From: Campylorhamphus procurvoides
Lineage: Eukaryota; Chordata; Aves; Passeriformes; Dendrocolaptidae
Length of the DNA: 64,000 nucleotides
NCBI GenBank assembly: GCA_013396655.1
Contig: WBMV01006647.1
Location: 2,141,938 to 2,205,937 of the forward strand
Direction: 5' to 3'
How positions within the stretch are numbered: the stretch's first letter is position 1; every line of letters begins with the position of its first letter. A model generated the notes under the pieces. It was not told the DNA's origin. It did no database searches and saw only the letters and a list, made by a program, of their open reading frames with translations. Positions 11,572-23,307 of this stretch are shown here, piece by piece. A program made the translations under genes and the position numbers.

Positions 11572-11990
11572 TTTGATGAAGATGGCCCTGCAGAGAGCCC
11601 AGGTCGGTGTCCACTGTTTTTTTGGGGCTCTGGGCTCTGAGGGGGAGTTATCGCTCCTGGAAGCAGAACTTACATTCAGCATCAACGTAACTCTGCCTTG
11701 GGTGTTTAAATTGCCCCGTTAATGCTTCTTGCACTTTAGTGAGAGCAGTTAATTACTGCCCTGGTCAATGTAAAAATATATCAGTGAGGTAGAGCCAGAA
11801 CAGTCTCTTACACCCTCTTACACAGGTTGCCCAGAGAAGCTGGGGCTGCCCCATCCTTGGAAATGTTCAAGGCCAGGTTGGATGGGCCTGGTCTAATGAA
11901 AGGTGTTGCTGTCCATGGTAAGAGGCCGGAACAAGATGATCCTTAAGGTCCCTCCCAATTTAAACTAGTCTATGACTCTATGATTCTATG

Positions 11991-13469
11991 CCTAGGACAT
12001 TCTGTAAGATTGGTAATCACAACAGTTTCAAATACAGCTGTCTAAGAGTAATTTGTAACTACATAGAATGAGAAAAACTAAGTGGCTATTTTAAAGTAAA
12101 TGGGTCTCCTACCTTTTGGCTTATTAGGTATTTAATATTTATGAAACTAAAAAGGTGCAGTATAACTGGGTAAAAAAATGAAACCTGCTGTGTCTGCTCC
12201 TGTTCAGGCAGGCACAACAATGCTTGTGTTTTCCACCTCCCTGTCATTCTCCCCATAGAATTCGGGGTGACTGCCCTTTGGAGGTGCATCTGCTCTCCAT
12301 TAAGTACACCGAGCTAAGGAGGTGGGGCTCCTCATCGTGCATATTTAGACAGTGATGGTATGATGTCATGTCTTTACCACAATGGCAGGAAAAAATCTAT
12401 GGATCTGTTGTTGCTTAATTGGCTTTTTTTATCACGCTGTGGAATCCAAGAGGATCAGAGGTTGGTAATAACAATGTGATACAAGGACCTGAAGTGCTGG
12501 AGGGCTGACACTTGAAAGGGATGCACTTTCTGTAATGATAAGGTCTTGGAAAGTGTTGCAGTTTTAATGTTGTTACTGCTGCATTTAGTTTGCTTCTCCT
12601 TCTACAGTGGGTAGTAAATGATGTTGAATTTATTTTCTTCTGTATCCCAAATGAGAGACCAACATCTATTTATACCTCATTTGAAGCAAAAGTTAGAACC
12701 CTAACTTTTTTTTTCTCCCCTTTTCCTTCTACCCTATTCTAAATATCTAGGCTACAGTACTAAAAATAATAGAACTCTGTGTATTTACCAGTTGCCTGTA
12801 AATAAAACTTGCAGCCGTGCCTACAGTCTTCAGTCGCAGCATATAATCTTATCATACACTAATAGGTGCAAAAGTCAGGTTCTGCTATGGAGGTGGTAAC
12901 ACTTTTGAGGGAGATGGATAATTTAATATTTAGATCCTGCCACCAGACACATTATTCAGAGGCTGTGCCGCAGTCCTTGAACACACAGGGGCTGACATTG
13001 ATAGCTGCCGAACGTGCTGAGGAGGGTTCAGCAGAGTTATCTCCATCATTATGTGCCTCTGTGCTTTCTAAATAAGCTGAAGGAATAAAGGAGGGGAGAC
13101 ATGCAAGAACAAGGTTTCTGGAGGATGGCTGTGTAAACCTGGGAAGACGGATGGATGTTACATCCAGCACACACGCTCGTGTAGGAGGCTCCTTCAGACC
13201 AATGTGACCCACATTCCTGCTGGAGGAGAGAACAGCACAAAGTCAATGTCACTCCTTCGCTTCCTAAGTTTTGTTTTTTTTTCATCCATTCAGGGTTAAT
13301 CATGGAGCGATGTGATGTCAGATAAATTAGAATAATCCGTCAGTTTCAGTATCAGTACCAGAATTTCCACCAGCATTTCCACTGACATGAGGATCAGTCT
13401 CTGTTAGAGACAGAGGTTGGCAGGGGGTATCACGTACCTGAGTCAGCCTTCTCTATCTAGTTGCCTTAA
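11991..13469. other. Spacer, no gene identified
   Basis: Unique AT-rich DNA. A somewhat GC-richer patch at about 12940-13070 contains a short plus-strand frame without recognisable family features. No repeats recognised. Confidence 0.4.
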
Positions 13470-14345
13470 TCAATTCCTGAACACTGTGCTCAAACATATC
13501 ATGATATTCATCAATTCCCCTCTCCAAATAAGCAAGAAAAATTCCAGGAAGGTTTTTCTGTCATTACTGATGTTGATAATGTAGTGAGATTGATGGATTG
13601 CACTAAAATCCTCACTGTGGCAATGGCCCTTTTTGAGACACGTTGGAAAACAGGTTTAGTGCAGGGGTTTGCAAGAATTTTTAAAGATGTTTTGGTGCAA
13701 CATGCTGGGTTTAGATGGGATAAAAGAACATTAGAAAGAAGGGTATGTTTGAACAAGTGTATAAGTCATGACATCAAAACCCATAGTGAGCTTGCAAATA
13801 ATTGCATTTTTGCAAATGTATCCCTTTGTAATTTAATTTTTGATTTTTGTAATAAAAATGTACTGTGTAGTGGACATTCTTTGGAAAAGCCTTAGTGGTT
13901 GTCTGACACACAAAAGCCTATAAAAGAGGTAGTTAAAGGACTTGTCAGTAAATTTAAAACATGGGGTTGCTTAGAAGCACTCAGAGTGATCATACTACAT
14001 GCACACATTTTTGTAGAAGACATATTAGTTTTCACATATAATTTGTATCTATAAATGAGAGAGGAACAAAGCACAGGATCAGTAAATTATATTTTAGATC
14101 ATACAGTCTGTTGGTGGCAAATGTAGCATTCACCACTGTTAATTGGCTCTGTATATTAATTATCAAGTTTGTGGAAATGTGCATGTAATGATAAAAAAAA
14201 AAATCAACAGTTGTTCCACAAATGGGCACTACAGAACTGTCCAGTTTGCTTTTATTTATCACTAGAAGCAGGAAAATTTCTTGCACAGTAGAGGAAAACA
14301 TGTCTTTGCAAAGACAGAAGGTACAGTTACTAAATCCCAGCAAAC
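13470..14345 (+). pseudogene. Degraded coding-like tract, family unknown
   Basis: An in-frame stop at 13467-13469 is followed by about 141 open codons ending at 13893-13895. The translation has protein-like composition (for example ALFETRWKTG and GFRWDKRTLERR). Beyond the stop, coding-like peptides continue in plus-strand frames (for example GLVSKFKTWGCLEALRVI near 13940-13990, and a Cys-rich piece near 14220-14300), broken by several stops and an A-run at 14192. The pattern suggests an old, disabled coding sequence such as a retroelement, endogenous viral relic or processed pseudogene. I cannot assign a family and do not attempt a joined reading. Chance is a real alternative in such AT-rich DNA. 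Confidence 0.25.
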
Positions 14346-14559
14346 ATGACTTCCAAAACTAACCTGCCACTTTCATCCCAGAAACAGCATTTCACCTTGA
14401 AAACTGTTTTATGATCTTGAGCATTTGATGCTCAGTCCAGCTGTCTTGTGTGGTCAAGAAGATCAGACTCTCAGGGACTTCCATGTAAAGGGTCACACAA
14501 GGCTTTCAAGCCTGCTGTAGCCAAATCTGAACAATCACAGCAAATCAGACTCCCAAATC

Positions 14560-14935
14560 CTCTATCAAAAATTTAATTTCTGCCTCCAAGATCATCTCTG
14601 CTATCTTATTTTTTCCAGGAATTTATCAAGCTTCCCTTCAAATCAATTTGCCTATACCACCTTCTTTGGGACATCTGCAAATTGTCAGAAATCTCCTAAA
14701 TTCCAGTCTAAATTTATTCATGAACAATTTATAGCCCCTCGGTCTTGTACGGGTATCAGCCTTCAAAGTTAAATAATTCTTCTCCCTCCCTGCTGTTTGC
14801 TTCCAAATGTACCTAAAAAGAGTAATTGTCTCCCCTCTCAGGCTTCATTTTGCTAGGCTAAACAGACCAAGCTCTTTTTAATTTCTTCCTCCTTAATCAT
14901 GCTACCAGGACTTGGCTATATTTTTGCAAACCAAG
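14560..14935 (-). mobile_element. Ancient CR1-like LINE fragment
   Basis: Minus-strand remnant recognised by blocks typical of older amniote CR1 copies: 'tttatagcccctcggtc', 'ttcttctccctccctg', 'gtctcccctctcaggcttc' and 'tttgctaggctaaacagacc' with 'aagctctttttaat' following. In sense these correspond to the part encoding the C-terminal end of the reverse-transcriptase ORF. It is much more diverged than the other CR1 copies in the window and lacks a readable 3' end. Both edges are estimates. Confidence 0.65.
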
Positions 14936-17900
14936 TATGTAGAATGGTTCACAGTTTTCTGCATTGCATCCTGTTAATGCTTCATGGGGAGGTCTTGTCT
15001 AGGCTTAAAACTCACCTTCCTGAATTGTCTGTTGCCAAATTCTTCAAATAAGAGAATGTACTCACAAGTTAATGTCAAAAAACTTACTTCTTATGAGAGT
15101 CATTATTTGATTGCAATGCCTGTTACTGCCTAACTGATTGAGTTGGACTCGAGTCTTTGCATTCAAATATGCATAAGCTTCTGAGAACCCTGACTTGTCT
15201 AACTAGTTTTATTGCTGTCTGTTCAAGAAAGTTATATTTTCACTGTAGAGATGCAATTTTAATGTTGAATCCTGACTGCTCTAAAGCCATCCTAAGCAGG
15301 CTTAGGCTTGCTATAAACAGAATAACAACTCCTGTGCTGTCCTCCTTAATTTCATCAACTGTGGCATTGGACAAGTTCTTCAGCATGTGCTGAGATCCAT
15401 AAACTTCCAGTTTCACCTACGTGTTGCTCATTTTGCAACTTATGTGCTCTTTGACACCTCACTTGGTTCATCAAATTAATTTAAATACATTTTTTTCCTA
15501 ATTGGGTGACTAGACAGCACTTGCTGTAGTCCCTCTTTTGTCCTCTGGGATTTTCTCCCAGTACAAGGAAATATCATTTATGTTTTTCCAGATTGCATAA
15601 ATATTTGTGAATGGCCCTTAAAATCTCAGGTGTCAAGTACAGTGTGTAATATCAGAAATGCAAAACACCAAAAGGAACTCATAAATCTGCTTCCATGCCC
15701 TCATTTGGTGGTGATTAGGTGACCTGCCAGCCAGCTCTGCAGCCATTCAGTGATCTTACCATTTTCTGCCTGCTCCTGGAAGACCAAATGGGGAAGAGGT
15801 GAGTCCATCCAGCAGCAGAGTGGGCTCTGTTCCCAGGTCTGCCCACCCACCCTGCCACCAGAGCTGCACATTTGGTAAATCACATTTATCTTTGCCCTGG
15901 CAGGGGCTGGGGACCTGGGTTATGGAGAACTAGAAAGAGCAGAGCAGTCAGTCTGCGGGAGATTTGAGATGATAACTCATGGTCTCTTCACCTGGACCTC
16001 GGTGCTCTTTGGGCTGAACTCAAGCGTGTTGTGGTGAGTGGCTCTCAGAGCAAATATGGGGCATTTGATCCATTTCTGCAGGAGCACATCCTAGAGGTGC
16101 AGAATTCATGACACTCTCCTGAGACATGTGGCAGGCCTCTATATAAGTGTCTGCAGACTCCCAGCCCTGTGCTTTAACCTCTGGCTGTGCATCTTCCCAG
16201 GGCTCTGTTCTGGCTGAGAGGAGGGTTTGGAGGAGTGACCTCTGGGGTGCAGAGAGAGCATTGGATCCTCCTCTGGGGCAGGGGGGTGTGCAGGGCTGCC
16301 TGCCCCTGTGCACCAGGATGGGGGGCATGTTGGGGCATGGGTTGGAAAGGAACCTGGCTGGGGACAGCCACAAGGTCACCCCCTAGGCTGGTGATAGTGG
16401 GTGGCTGAGTACAGGTACAGAAAGATACAGATACAGGCTGAGTACAGAAATATGGCATTTTACTGCTGAGTGACTAAGATTCTTCTTTTTTTTTTTCTCT
16501 GTTAGAGATGGGCACTAAGTGAAGCTCTGCTTTGTATTCTTGCTCTTACAGATAGAAAAGATGATAGAAATTATATCTGCATTTTCAAAAGCTAAATGTG
16601 GCTTTGCCAGAAATAAACTCTAAGCCCTTAACATTTAATCTTGGACCAATTAGGTTCGATACAGAACTGGCCCAGTGAGAGGCCAGAGGAGATGCTGCTC
16701 CTGAACTGTCAGCTGCTGGGAGCAGAATCATTCTCAGCATCAACTCAGGGTTCCCTCTGCCTTACAGCAAGTGGCCACTTCCATGCCTTCTCCCATCCTC
16801 TCTGCTGTGCCCAGAGTCAGTGGAGAATGCTCACTAATTTCAGTAGGCGTCAGCTCTTATCCTGAATGATCTGAATGCAGCCACTTGACTGTAATTCATT
16901 TCTAGTAGGTGTTATGAAGAAATTGAAACCACCCTTGATTATGAAATCCCACCCTTATTCACATTTCATTAGCTGAATAGAAGGTACAAGTGAAGGTGCT
17001 TTCTACAGCAGGATTTCTGTTTTGATAAAGTTAATCATGCAGTACATGCCTCAGAAATCTCCAAATGAGACATTTAAGAAGTGTGAGTTTGATATAGGAT
17101 AATCAAACTAGCACACCTCGGTGGAATCACACCTGAAAAGAGCTGGTGGATTTTTAAGACAGGAAATAGTATTTCCTCTGCCATCACCCAGGTTCTGCTC
17201 CTGGGCTGTTCCTTGTGCTCTTAATGGTGTGCCACTGGAGAGGCTGCCAATATCCATGGATATCAATGTGGTTTTCCTAGCTCTCATCAAACCACTTGTT
17301 GGGCTTCCTCATGGTTTGTGAGACATTACCTCTACAGGGGTACCTGCTTTTCCGTGAGACACAGAAAACTTGACATTTGAAGACATCAGATGTCATCCCT
17401 TTGCTATAAATGGAGGAGATTAGGTGCTGGTTGAGCAAAGAGAGTTACAAAGTTCCCTCCATACCTGAAGGTGAGATATGTAAGAGATGGAAACCACTTT
17501 CTTCCAAACTGGCCCCGAAGGCTCCTCAACATGATTCACTTGATGGGTGATTCTGTTTTTATGCTGAATTTGTGACATTTTGATGTGTGCAGGATGAGAG
17601 ACTGGCTATTATAGGCAAAATGATGTCATTTACTTAAAAACATTTAAATATGGATTTCCCCCCCCAGGCCATAACTGCAGTCCCTTGCAAAAGGTAAGCT
17701 GGAATCAGCTCCCCACAGATGCATGTGGATGACTGCGTGCTTTATATATCTGAAGGCTGCTTTGTGGAGCTGCAATTGCAAAAATTCTACAGAAAGGCAT
17801 CTATGTGTTAAGTGCCAAAGCCTTCAGGCTGAAAGCAGCCCTTGGAAACACTTTTTTGAAAGCCCATATTGACAGACTGAGTTCTAAGCACAGTTACACT

Positions 17901-18762
17901 GATCATATAGCACTATAGTCTCCTTTGGACTAAAATACACCACTATTAGATGGATTTTTAGTCAGGTGTTATGTGAGTCTCAAAGAATGACAACCAATAT
18001 ACTAGAGCAGTTAGTTTTTCTTTTCTATTATTAGTGATAACTTTCTCCTGAATATTGGAAGAAGGGTGCATTTTCCACTGAAAAACTCCTGGATAAAAGA
18101 CAGCAGATAGCAGGGGCTGGTACGCCAGGGAAAAGACACACTGACAGCAGAGGAAAATGGGGTCACAAAATACCAACTATTCGTCTTCAGGGGGTTCTCC
18201 TGCTACCCATGTGCTGCCATTGCCTCCCTTTTGCCACCTCCTATGTCTTTAGTTATATATCATTGCCCTCAAGCCTCACTCAATTTTTCTTAAAGTAATT
18301 CTCCCCTTTTGTCTCAGCTACTCTGTACAGCTCCTGGCACAATTAGAGATTCACACTCGGGTCCCTTCCTCCCACTTGTCTCTGGCGGGGTATTTACAGC
18401 ATCCTGAATAAAAGCCCTGCATTTGCATGCTGTAGGTGCTGACTGTGGCACTGATCATCATCATTTCACTGTTGTGGTGTGCATCTTTAACCTTTTATTT
18501 TGCCCATCTGTTGTCTCTGCCTCACCTTATGCTTTGGTTTCAAAACTGTTATTGTGGGGATGCTGTGTCTGGGATCGCTGTTAGTACAGCACTCAGCCTA
18601 TCCCAGTCCTAATCCCAAAGCAGAGCTTTTAATTGTTGCTGCAGTACAAACACATTGACAAGGTCAGGCCAGCTGTTATAAAAATTGCAGCCACCTTTTG
18701 TCTCTCTTTCTCTGTGCCAGTGCCCTTCACTTACAGAGAGAAATGCAGTTTATGGGCCCCCA
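14936..18762. other. Spacer, no gene identified
   Basis: About 3.8 kb of mostly unique DNA. A GC-richer, G-rich stretch at about 16147-16400 produces overlapping frames on both strands, none recognisable. A perfect POU octamer, ATTTGCAT, lies at 18421-18428. No exon or RNA gene was convincing. Confidence 0.4.
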
Positions 18763-18972
18763 GTTGGAAAAAAACTCTTCACTGTGAGGGTAGTGAGGCA
18801 CTGACAGGTTGTCCAGAGAAGCTGGGGATGCCCCATCCTTGGAAATGTTCAAGGCTGGGCTGGACAGGACTTGGAGCAACCTGGTCTAATGAAAGGTGTC
18901 GCTGTCCATGGTAGGAGGTTGGAACAAGATGATCTTTGAGGTCCATTCCAATCCAAACCATTCTGTGATTCT
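18763..18972 (+). mobile_element. CR1 LINE, 3' end fragment
   Basis: Plus-strand CR1 terminus with readable blocks in order: 'cttcactgtgagggtagtg', 'acaggttgtccagagaag', 'gatgccccatccttgg', 'gagcaacctggtctaatg', 'gttggaacaagatgatc', 'gaggtccattccaatcc' and the terminal 'attctgtgattct'. The 5' end is truncated. It overlaps a chance minus-strand frame (18779-18961). Confidence 0.95.
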
Positions 18973-20765
18973 TTTTATCTCCAGTGCTTCATCCCTGTGG
19001 GTTTTTAGCAATTTCTCTCCCATTTAGGTTATTCCTATAGTTTATTTCTGGGACTCTGTGTTGTGTAATGATGTCTCCAAGCTGAGGTGTGGGGTGTTTC
19101 CCTCATGGCTCAGGAGATTGTTTGGGTACTGCTTTGAGATCCTTGTCCTATCTCTTCCACAATTTTGGCAAGCCCCATGGAGATGCCACGGACAGGCAGA
19201 GCTGTGATAATGGATAATCCTCATGCCAGCAATCATGGATAAAGGATTCCTTCCCCTTCGTGCATCTGTAAGTGCCTAGCAACTGTTTTCCCCTGGGTTT
19301 TGAAGCATCCTTCGCAGACTACCATAATTGAAAAGGTTAGGTGAAATGGCTGGTGAATTTAAAACTGATAGCATTGTCTCCTGTAATTTCCTTGAGCTTG
19401 TTAATGAGCCTTCATCTCCTTCTGTTCATATTAGGGAGGTAAAACAGTAGTGGAAGTTGATATACACAGAAAGGCTTTGACAAAAGCCATTCTTCCATGA
19501 AATAGAATCTCAACTTTAAGGAAAAGATGACCCACTAATAAATTACATTCCAGAATGTGTCTTCACATAATGCATGTAATCTGATTTACATAAAAACATG
19601 TCTGGGAGCACTTAAGCTCTCGTTGTTCTGCAGCAAGCAAGGATCTGTCTCTGAAAGACAAACGAGAAGTGTCCCCACTTGCAATCTTAGTGTAGGAAAC
19701 TGATCATTTTCCTGTGTCCCCTGCACTGATGAAATTGTTTTCCAAAGCTGTTGACAGAGCAGTGCAGAAGATGCTTGGGAACGCTGGAGTCTTGGAATAC
19801 TGTATACTTCCCTGCAGTACCACGGGCAGTCCTGTGCACCTTTTGACATGTATGGTCACTGGCAGAGACCACACATGCAGGTTTGAGTCTCTAGAGGTAA
19901 GAATGAGAAACTTTTCCCTGGGGGAATATCACAGACAGCAGAAGTAAGTAATGATGCCAGCTAATGCAAGTCATGATTAGGGTTTGTAGGAGAGCACTGT
20001 TATGGGATTAATCACACTTCTCTTCTGTCCTGTGAAAGACTCTGCCCGCCTCACACTTGTGTTTTCTCTGCAAGCGTGCCTGGGGTGGGAGCCCTGCACC
20101 AGGGCTGTGCTCACTGGTGAGCCTGGGGGAGCTCAGTGGAACAGTGGAGTTTTACAAGAGTGTTGGTTTGGGGATCTGCAGGCAGTTCTGCTGAAGAGCA
20201 GCCTGGTGCACACCAGTATGGATGTGGTGAAAGGTCGTCATGTCCCACTTTCAGAGCAGCTCTTGGGCTCTGTGTGGAGCAGGATTTTCCCCCACGGACT
20301 CTGTTATCTGTAAATGGCACCAATTCTCCCAAATCTCCGCTCCTGGCCAGGTTTCCATCAAGTCTGTATTTGTTGATTAGGCTCTTTCACTAGAAAAGAG
20401 CAGTTAGAGAAATACTGTGAACCCATAAGGTATGTGACTTTTGGAAAGATAAAGAAAGCAACAAAAAGAAATTATTTCCTGTATTTTTCTTCATGATTGT
20501 GCTTTCTGGAGGTAAAATGCTTTCAGAAAGAGCTGGGAAATTCAGATGAAACGTCAAATGAATTAGTATTCAGGCTTAGTATCCATGATTTCTTAATCCT
20601 TCCTTAGCCTAACATCTTCCCAAAACAGCCTTATGAGAAAGCAGACCAGGAAAAAAGGAGCGTATAGCAGCAACTTACAGGTTTTCTCAAAGGTTAATTA
20701 ATTGCAATTAACTGTGAAGTGTTGCAGCATTGAACAGTAGCTTTGAATTTGATAATGAAAACCTT

Positions 20766-20797
20766 AAAAAAAAAAAAGGGGGAAAAAAGGAGAGAAA
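20766..20797. repeat. Polypurine tract
   Basis: An uninterrupted 32-nt A/G run (A12, G5, A6 and a mixed AG tail). Low-complexity sequence. Confidence 0.8.
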
Positions 20798-21950
20798 CAA
20801 GGAAAAACTCATATGGAAAAATCCTGGGCTTGCAGATGTGGTTTTTTCCTCCCTTCTTGGTAGGTTCAGTTTGCAAACTTAACTCAGACAATTTACAAAT
20901 ATAATTACAGCCGAGAATTAATTTAAGGCCTGTGCGGTGTGGTGGAAAGAACAAAATGTTTTCATTAGGAGAGTTGAGACCAGCAATTCTGTAGAGGACA
21001 CAGTGAGCAAGACTGTACCCATGCACTTCACAAAGAGGGTGACTTTAAATGAGATTGTCCCCTGATTTTGTGTCTCTTCTATTTAGATTAAAATAGATAT
21101 TAAATTAGTAGTAGAAAGAATGGAAGGTTCTTTTTTTGCTTTCAGTTGCCCTAGAAGAATCTTCTCCAAAAATGAGCTGTCTGGTTTGGGGGATTCCCAG
21201 GGAGGTGTCTGTCATGCAGTACAGAAAGAGGACTGGGATGGTCACTGAGAGGGACCACTGGGACCACTTCTTCCATCTTCCCTTTCCAGTTCAATCCTCA
21301 GAACAGACTGTTGTTTATCAGCACTAAGGTGGTGCCAAGGAGCCCCAACCAAAACTGTTGTGGGCAAATGTTAGGGGTCACTTTCTGGCCCAGACCACTC
21401 ACCAATGTAGGAGATACAGAATGGAGCTGGTCAAAGGTTAAGGGATTTCTTCAAGGCCAAAGTCAGTAGCAGAGTTAAAAACAAATGCAGAACCCTCTCC
21501 CCTTGTACTGGTGTGCCATTCCCTGCTCTCTCATCTCTCTCTGCCTCTCGCCTTACCACAGTCTCAGTGTCTGAGCTGGTGGGTCACCTGAAAGCATCTA
21601 CCTGGTATCTTGGAATTGTGGGACCAGCACCACGGTGGTATGACCCCTCCAGGGATGCTGCAGAGCCTGTGATGAGCAGGCTCTGGCACTGATCAGCTGG
21701 AGGAATTCAGGGCAGGGCCTCCCCCCTTACTTTGGCTTGAAATAAGTCTCACCATGCAGGAGAATTCATTTCACTTGCTTTCCCATCTGCTGAAGTAATA
21801 GGGTCAAATCAGTGGGGAAAGCAGAAATTACTTTCAAGTTTCCTGACTCCCTAAGAAGGCTGCTCTCTGTGTATGATGTGGTTTCAGCTCCCAAACTGAT
21901 GTGTTTATTTTACAGCTGCAGCTCTGAGTGCACAGAGCAGGATTACACGA

Positions 21951-21963
21951 CAACAACAACAAA
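21951..21963. repeat. Short (CAA)n microsatellite
   Basis: Four CAA units after 'attacacga'. Too short to be certain it is variable. Confidence 0.6.
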
Positions 21964-23278
21964 AGTTTACAGAAAGAGATGCTTACATAGGAAACCTAAA
22001 GTTAACAGGGTGCAGGTACATGATGATATGTGAGAGGTGACTGGTCGTGTTTGTTCAAACTGTCATCATAAAGGATCCCTTGAGCCTTCTCAAAGTCTTA
22101 CTCCAAAATTTATTATACTATTTTGCATCTACAAGGTTAAGAAAATCAGCACCATAGCCAGATGGCTGGGGAATTGTATCATCTTGTTGCTCTCTTCCCT
22201 ACTGCCAATAAATTTGGTGGCCAAGGCAGGGCACCAGATGCAAGATGCTTCCAAATGGGCCAGCTGTGGGAGTGAGAGCCTGGAGCTCCCCTGGGCTGCT
22301 TCTGGTCCCTGGGAGCTGCCTTTCTGGTTTGACTGGCTAGTCTCAATAGTAGAAGAAGTTGCTGCTGTAGGAGAAGGGCACAACAGGGATGGGATCAGAG
22401 GAATCAGCACTTTATCCACCTATTTTAGAGAGAAGAAATATTGCCAGTGCCACGAGGTTGCTACAAAATGAATTAGATAAAGAAGAAAAGTCATATTCAA
22501 TTAAATCATGCCCTTTTTCTCTTCTAGACAATGTGACACTGAGGCTATGCTTCACAGTTTATAGATTTTATAGAAATTGGTGCTAATAGTTCAATTTTGT
22601 GCAATTATTGTGCTAGTAACGTTGAAAATGAAGAATCTGGGTAGAGGGAGGAGGAGACAATACTTCTATAAATACTTAATATCCAGAGGAGGCAGATGGG
22701 GTAAAATTATATTTAGAGATTAAAGATAAAGCAAAGAACCACTGCAATCTAATTCCAGCTCCGACTCAGAGTTTCTGTCCATCATGAGATGTCACTAAAG
22801 CTCAGTGGGTCTGGGTTATTTTATTTTTTTTTTAATCTTTTACATGAAGATAATACCTTGCTATCTCACTGGGACTTTGTGACAATTCATGTCTGTATAA
22901 CGCTTTGAAGCAGAGCTTGTAAAGTGCTAAGTATTATTAAGATGAGGTGAGGAGAATTTCTTATCTGAAACATCACGTTCTTCAGTGATAGGGAAGGAGG
23001 CAGTGATCTTTTATCCATAATACTTCTCTTCAGACTAGGTTTGATCAGCCTTAGTGTGATTCAACAAAACCCTGTTCAACTGTGGACAAATGGACATCTC
23101 TATTATAAGTGATGAAACGGAAGCCTGGATAAAGGCAGAAATTGCCCGACACTGCCTTTAATCATGATCTATCTGTGCCTCAAAGGAGAACATAATGCAA
23201 ACATATTTGCAGAAGTAATCCAAAAATAACTCCTACTCTTGTTCTACCTGCATAAAACCATCAGGAATTGCTCAGGCA

Positions 23279-23307
23279 GTTGTTGTTGTTGTTGTTGTTG
23301 TTGTTGT
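23279..23307. repeat. (GTT)n microsatellite
   Basis: A perfect trinucleotide tract of nine full GTT units plus two bases. It is the longest perfect trinucleotide repeat I noticed in the window and likely to be length-variable between individuals. Confidence 0.95.

Larger units (their letters stand above)
10932..11812 (-). mobile_element. Endogenous retrovirus solo LTR
   Basis: An 881-bp insertion inside a CR1 copy, bounded by TG and CA ends (tgttacaatc at the left, ctcttaca at the right) and flanked by a 5-bp near-duplication, CCCTG at 10927-10931 and CCCTC at 11813-11817. Promoter elements read on the minus strand: two CCAAT motifs (ATTGG at 11331-11335 and 11290-11294 on the plus strand), a TATA box (TATATA, 11267-11272) and a poly(A) signal (AATAAA, 11038-11043) about 230 bases downstream of the TATA box. 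That order is U3-R-U5 of a retroviral LTR. No gag, pol or env sequence is attached, so this is a solo LTR left by recombination. A 5-bp duplication hints at an ERVL- or ERV1-like source, but I cannot name the family. Confidence 0.85.
10839..11990 (+). mobile_element. CR1 LINE 3' end, split by a solo LTR
   Basis: A plus-strand CR1 copy in two pieces. The left piece (10839-10931) carries the 'gtgacaggacaaagggga' block, 'ttaggttagatattaag' and the start of 'gtgaggccct'. The right piece (about 11813-11990) resumes with 'acacaggttgcccagag', the 'gctgccccatccttgg' block, 'gatgatccttaaggtcc' and the terminal 'ctatgattctatg'. Removing 10932-11812 restores the normal CR1 block order, so the interruption is a later insertion. 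The ending in ATTCTATG rather than ATTCTGTG differs slightly from neighbouring copies. Confidence 0.9.
18973..23278. other. Long spacer, no gene identified
   Basis: Holds a 32-nt all-purine run at 20766-20797, a short (CAA)n tract near 21951-21963, and chance frames up to 144 codons (22037-22471, plus). That frame has no family features I recognise and sits in ordinary spacer. No transposable element recognised. Confidence 0.4.

Noticed and set aside
11181..11722. Several repetitive frames on both strands suggesting a repeat protein
   Set aside because: They come from the 41-bp tandem repeat in the LTR. The unit length is not divisible by three, so the same DNA is read in three frames in succession, which gives a repetitive peptide without coding meaning.
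22037..22471. 144-codon plus-strand frame
   Set aside because: No family features, ordinary spacer composition, no splice or promoter context; a length attainable by chance in 64 kb of six frames.
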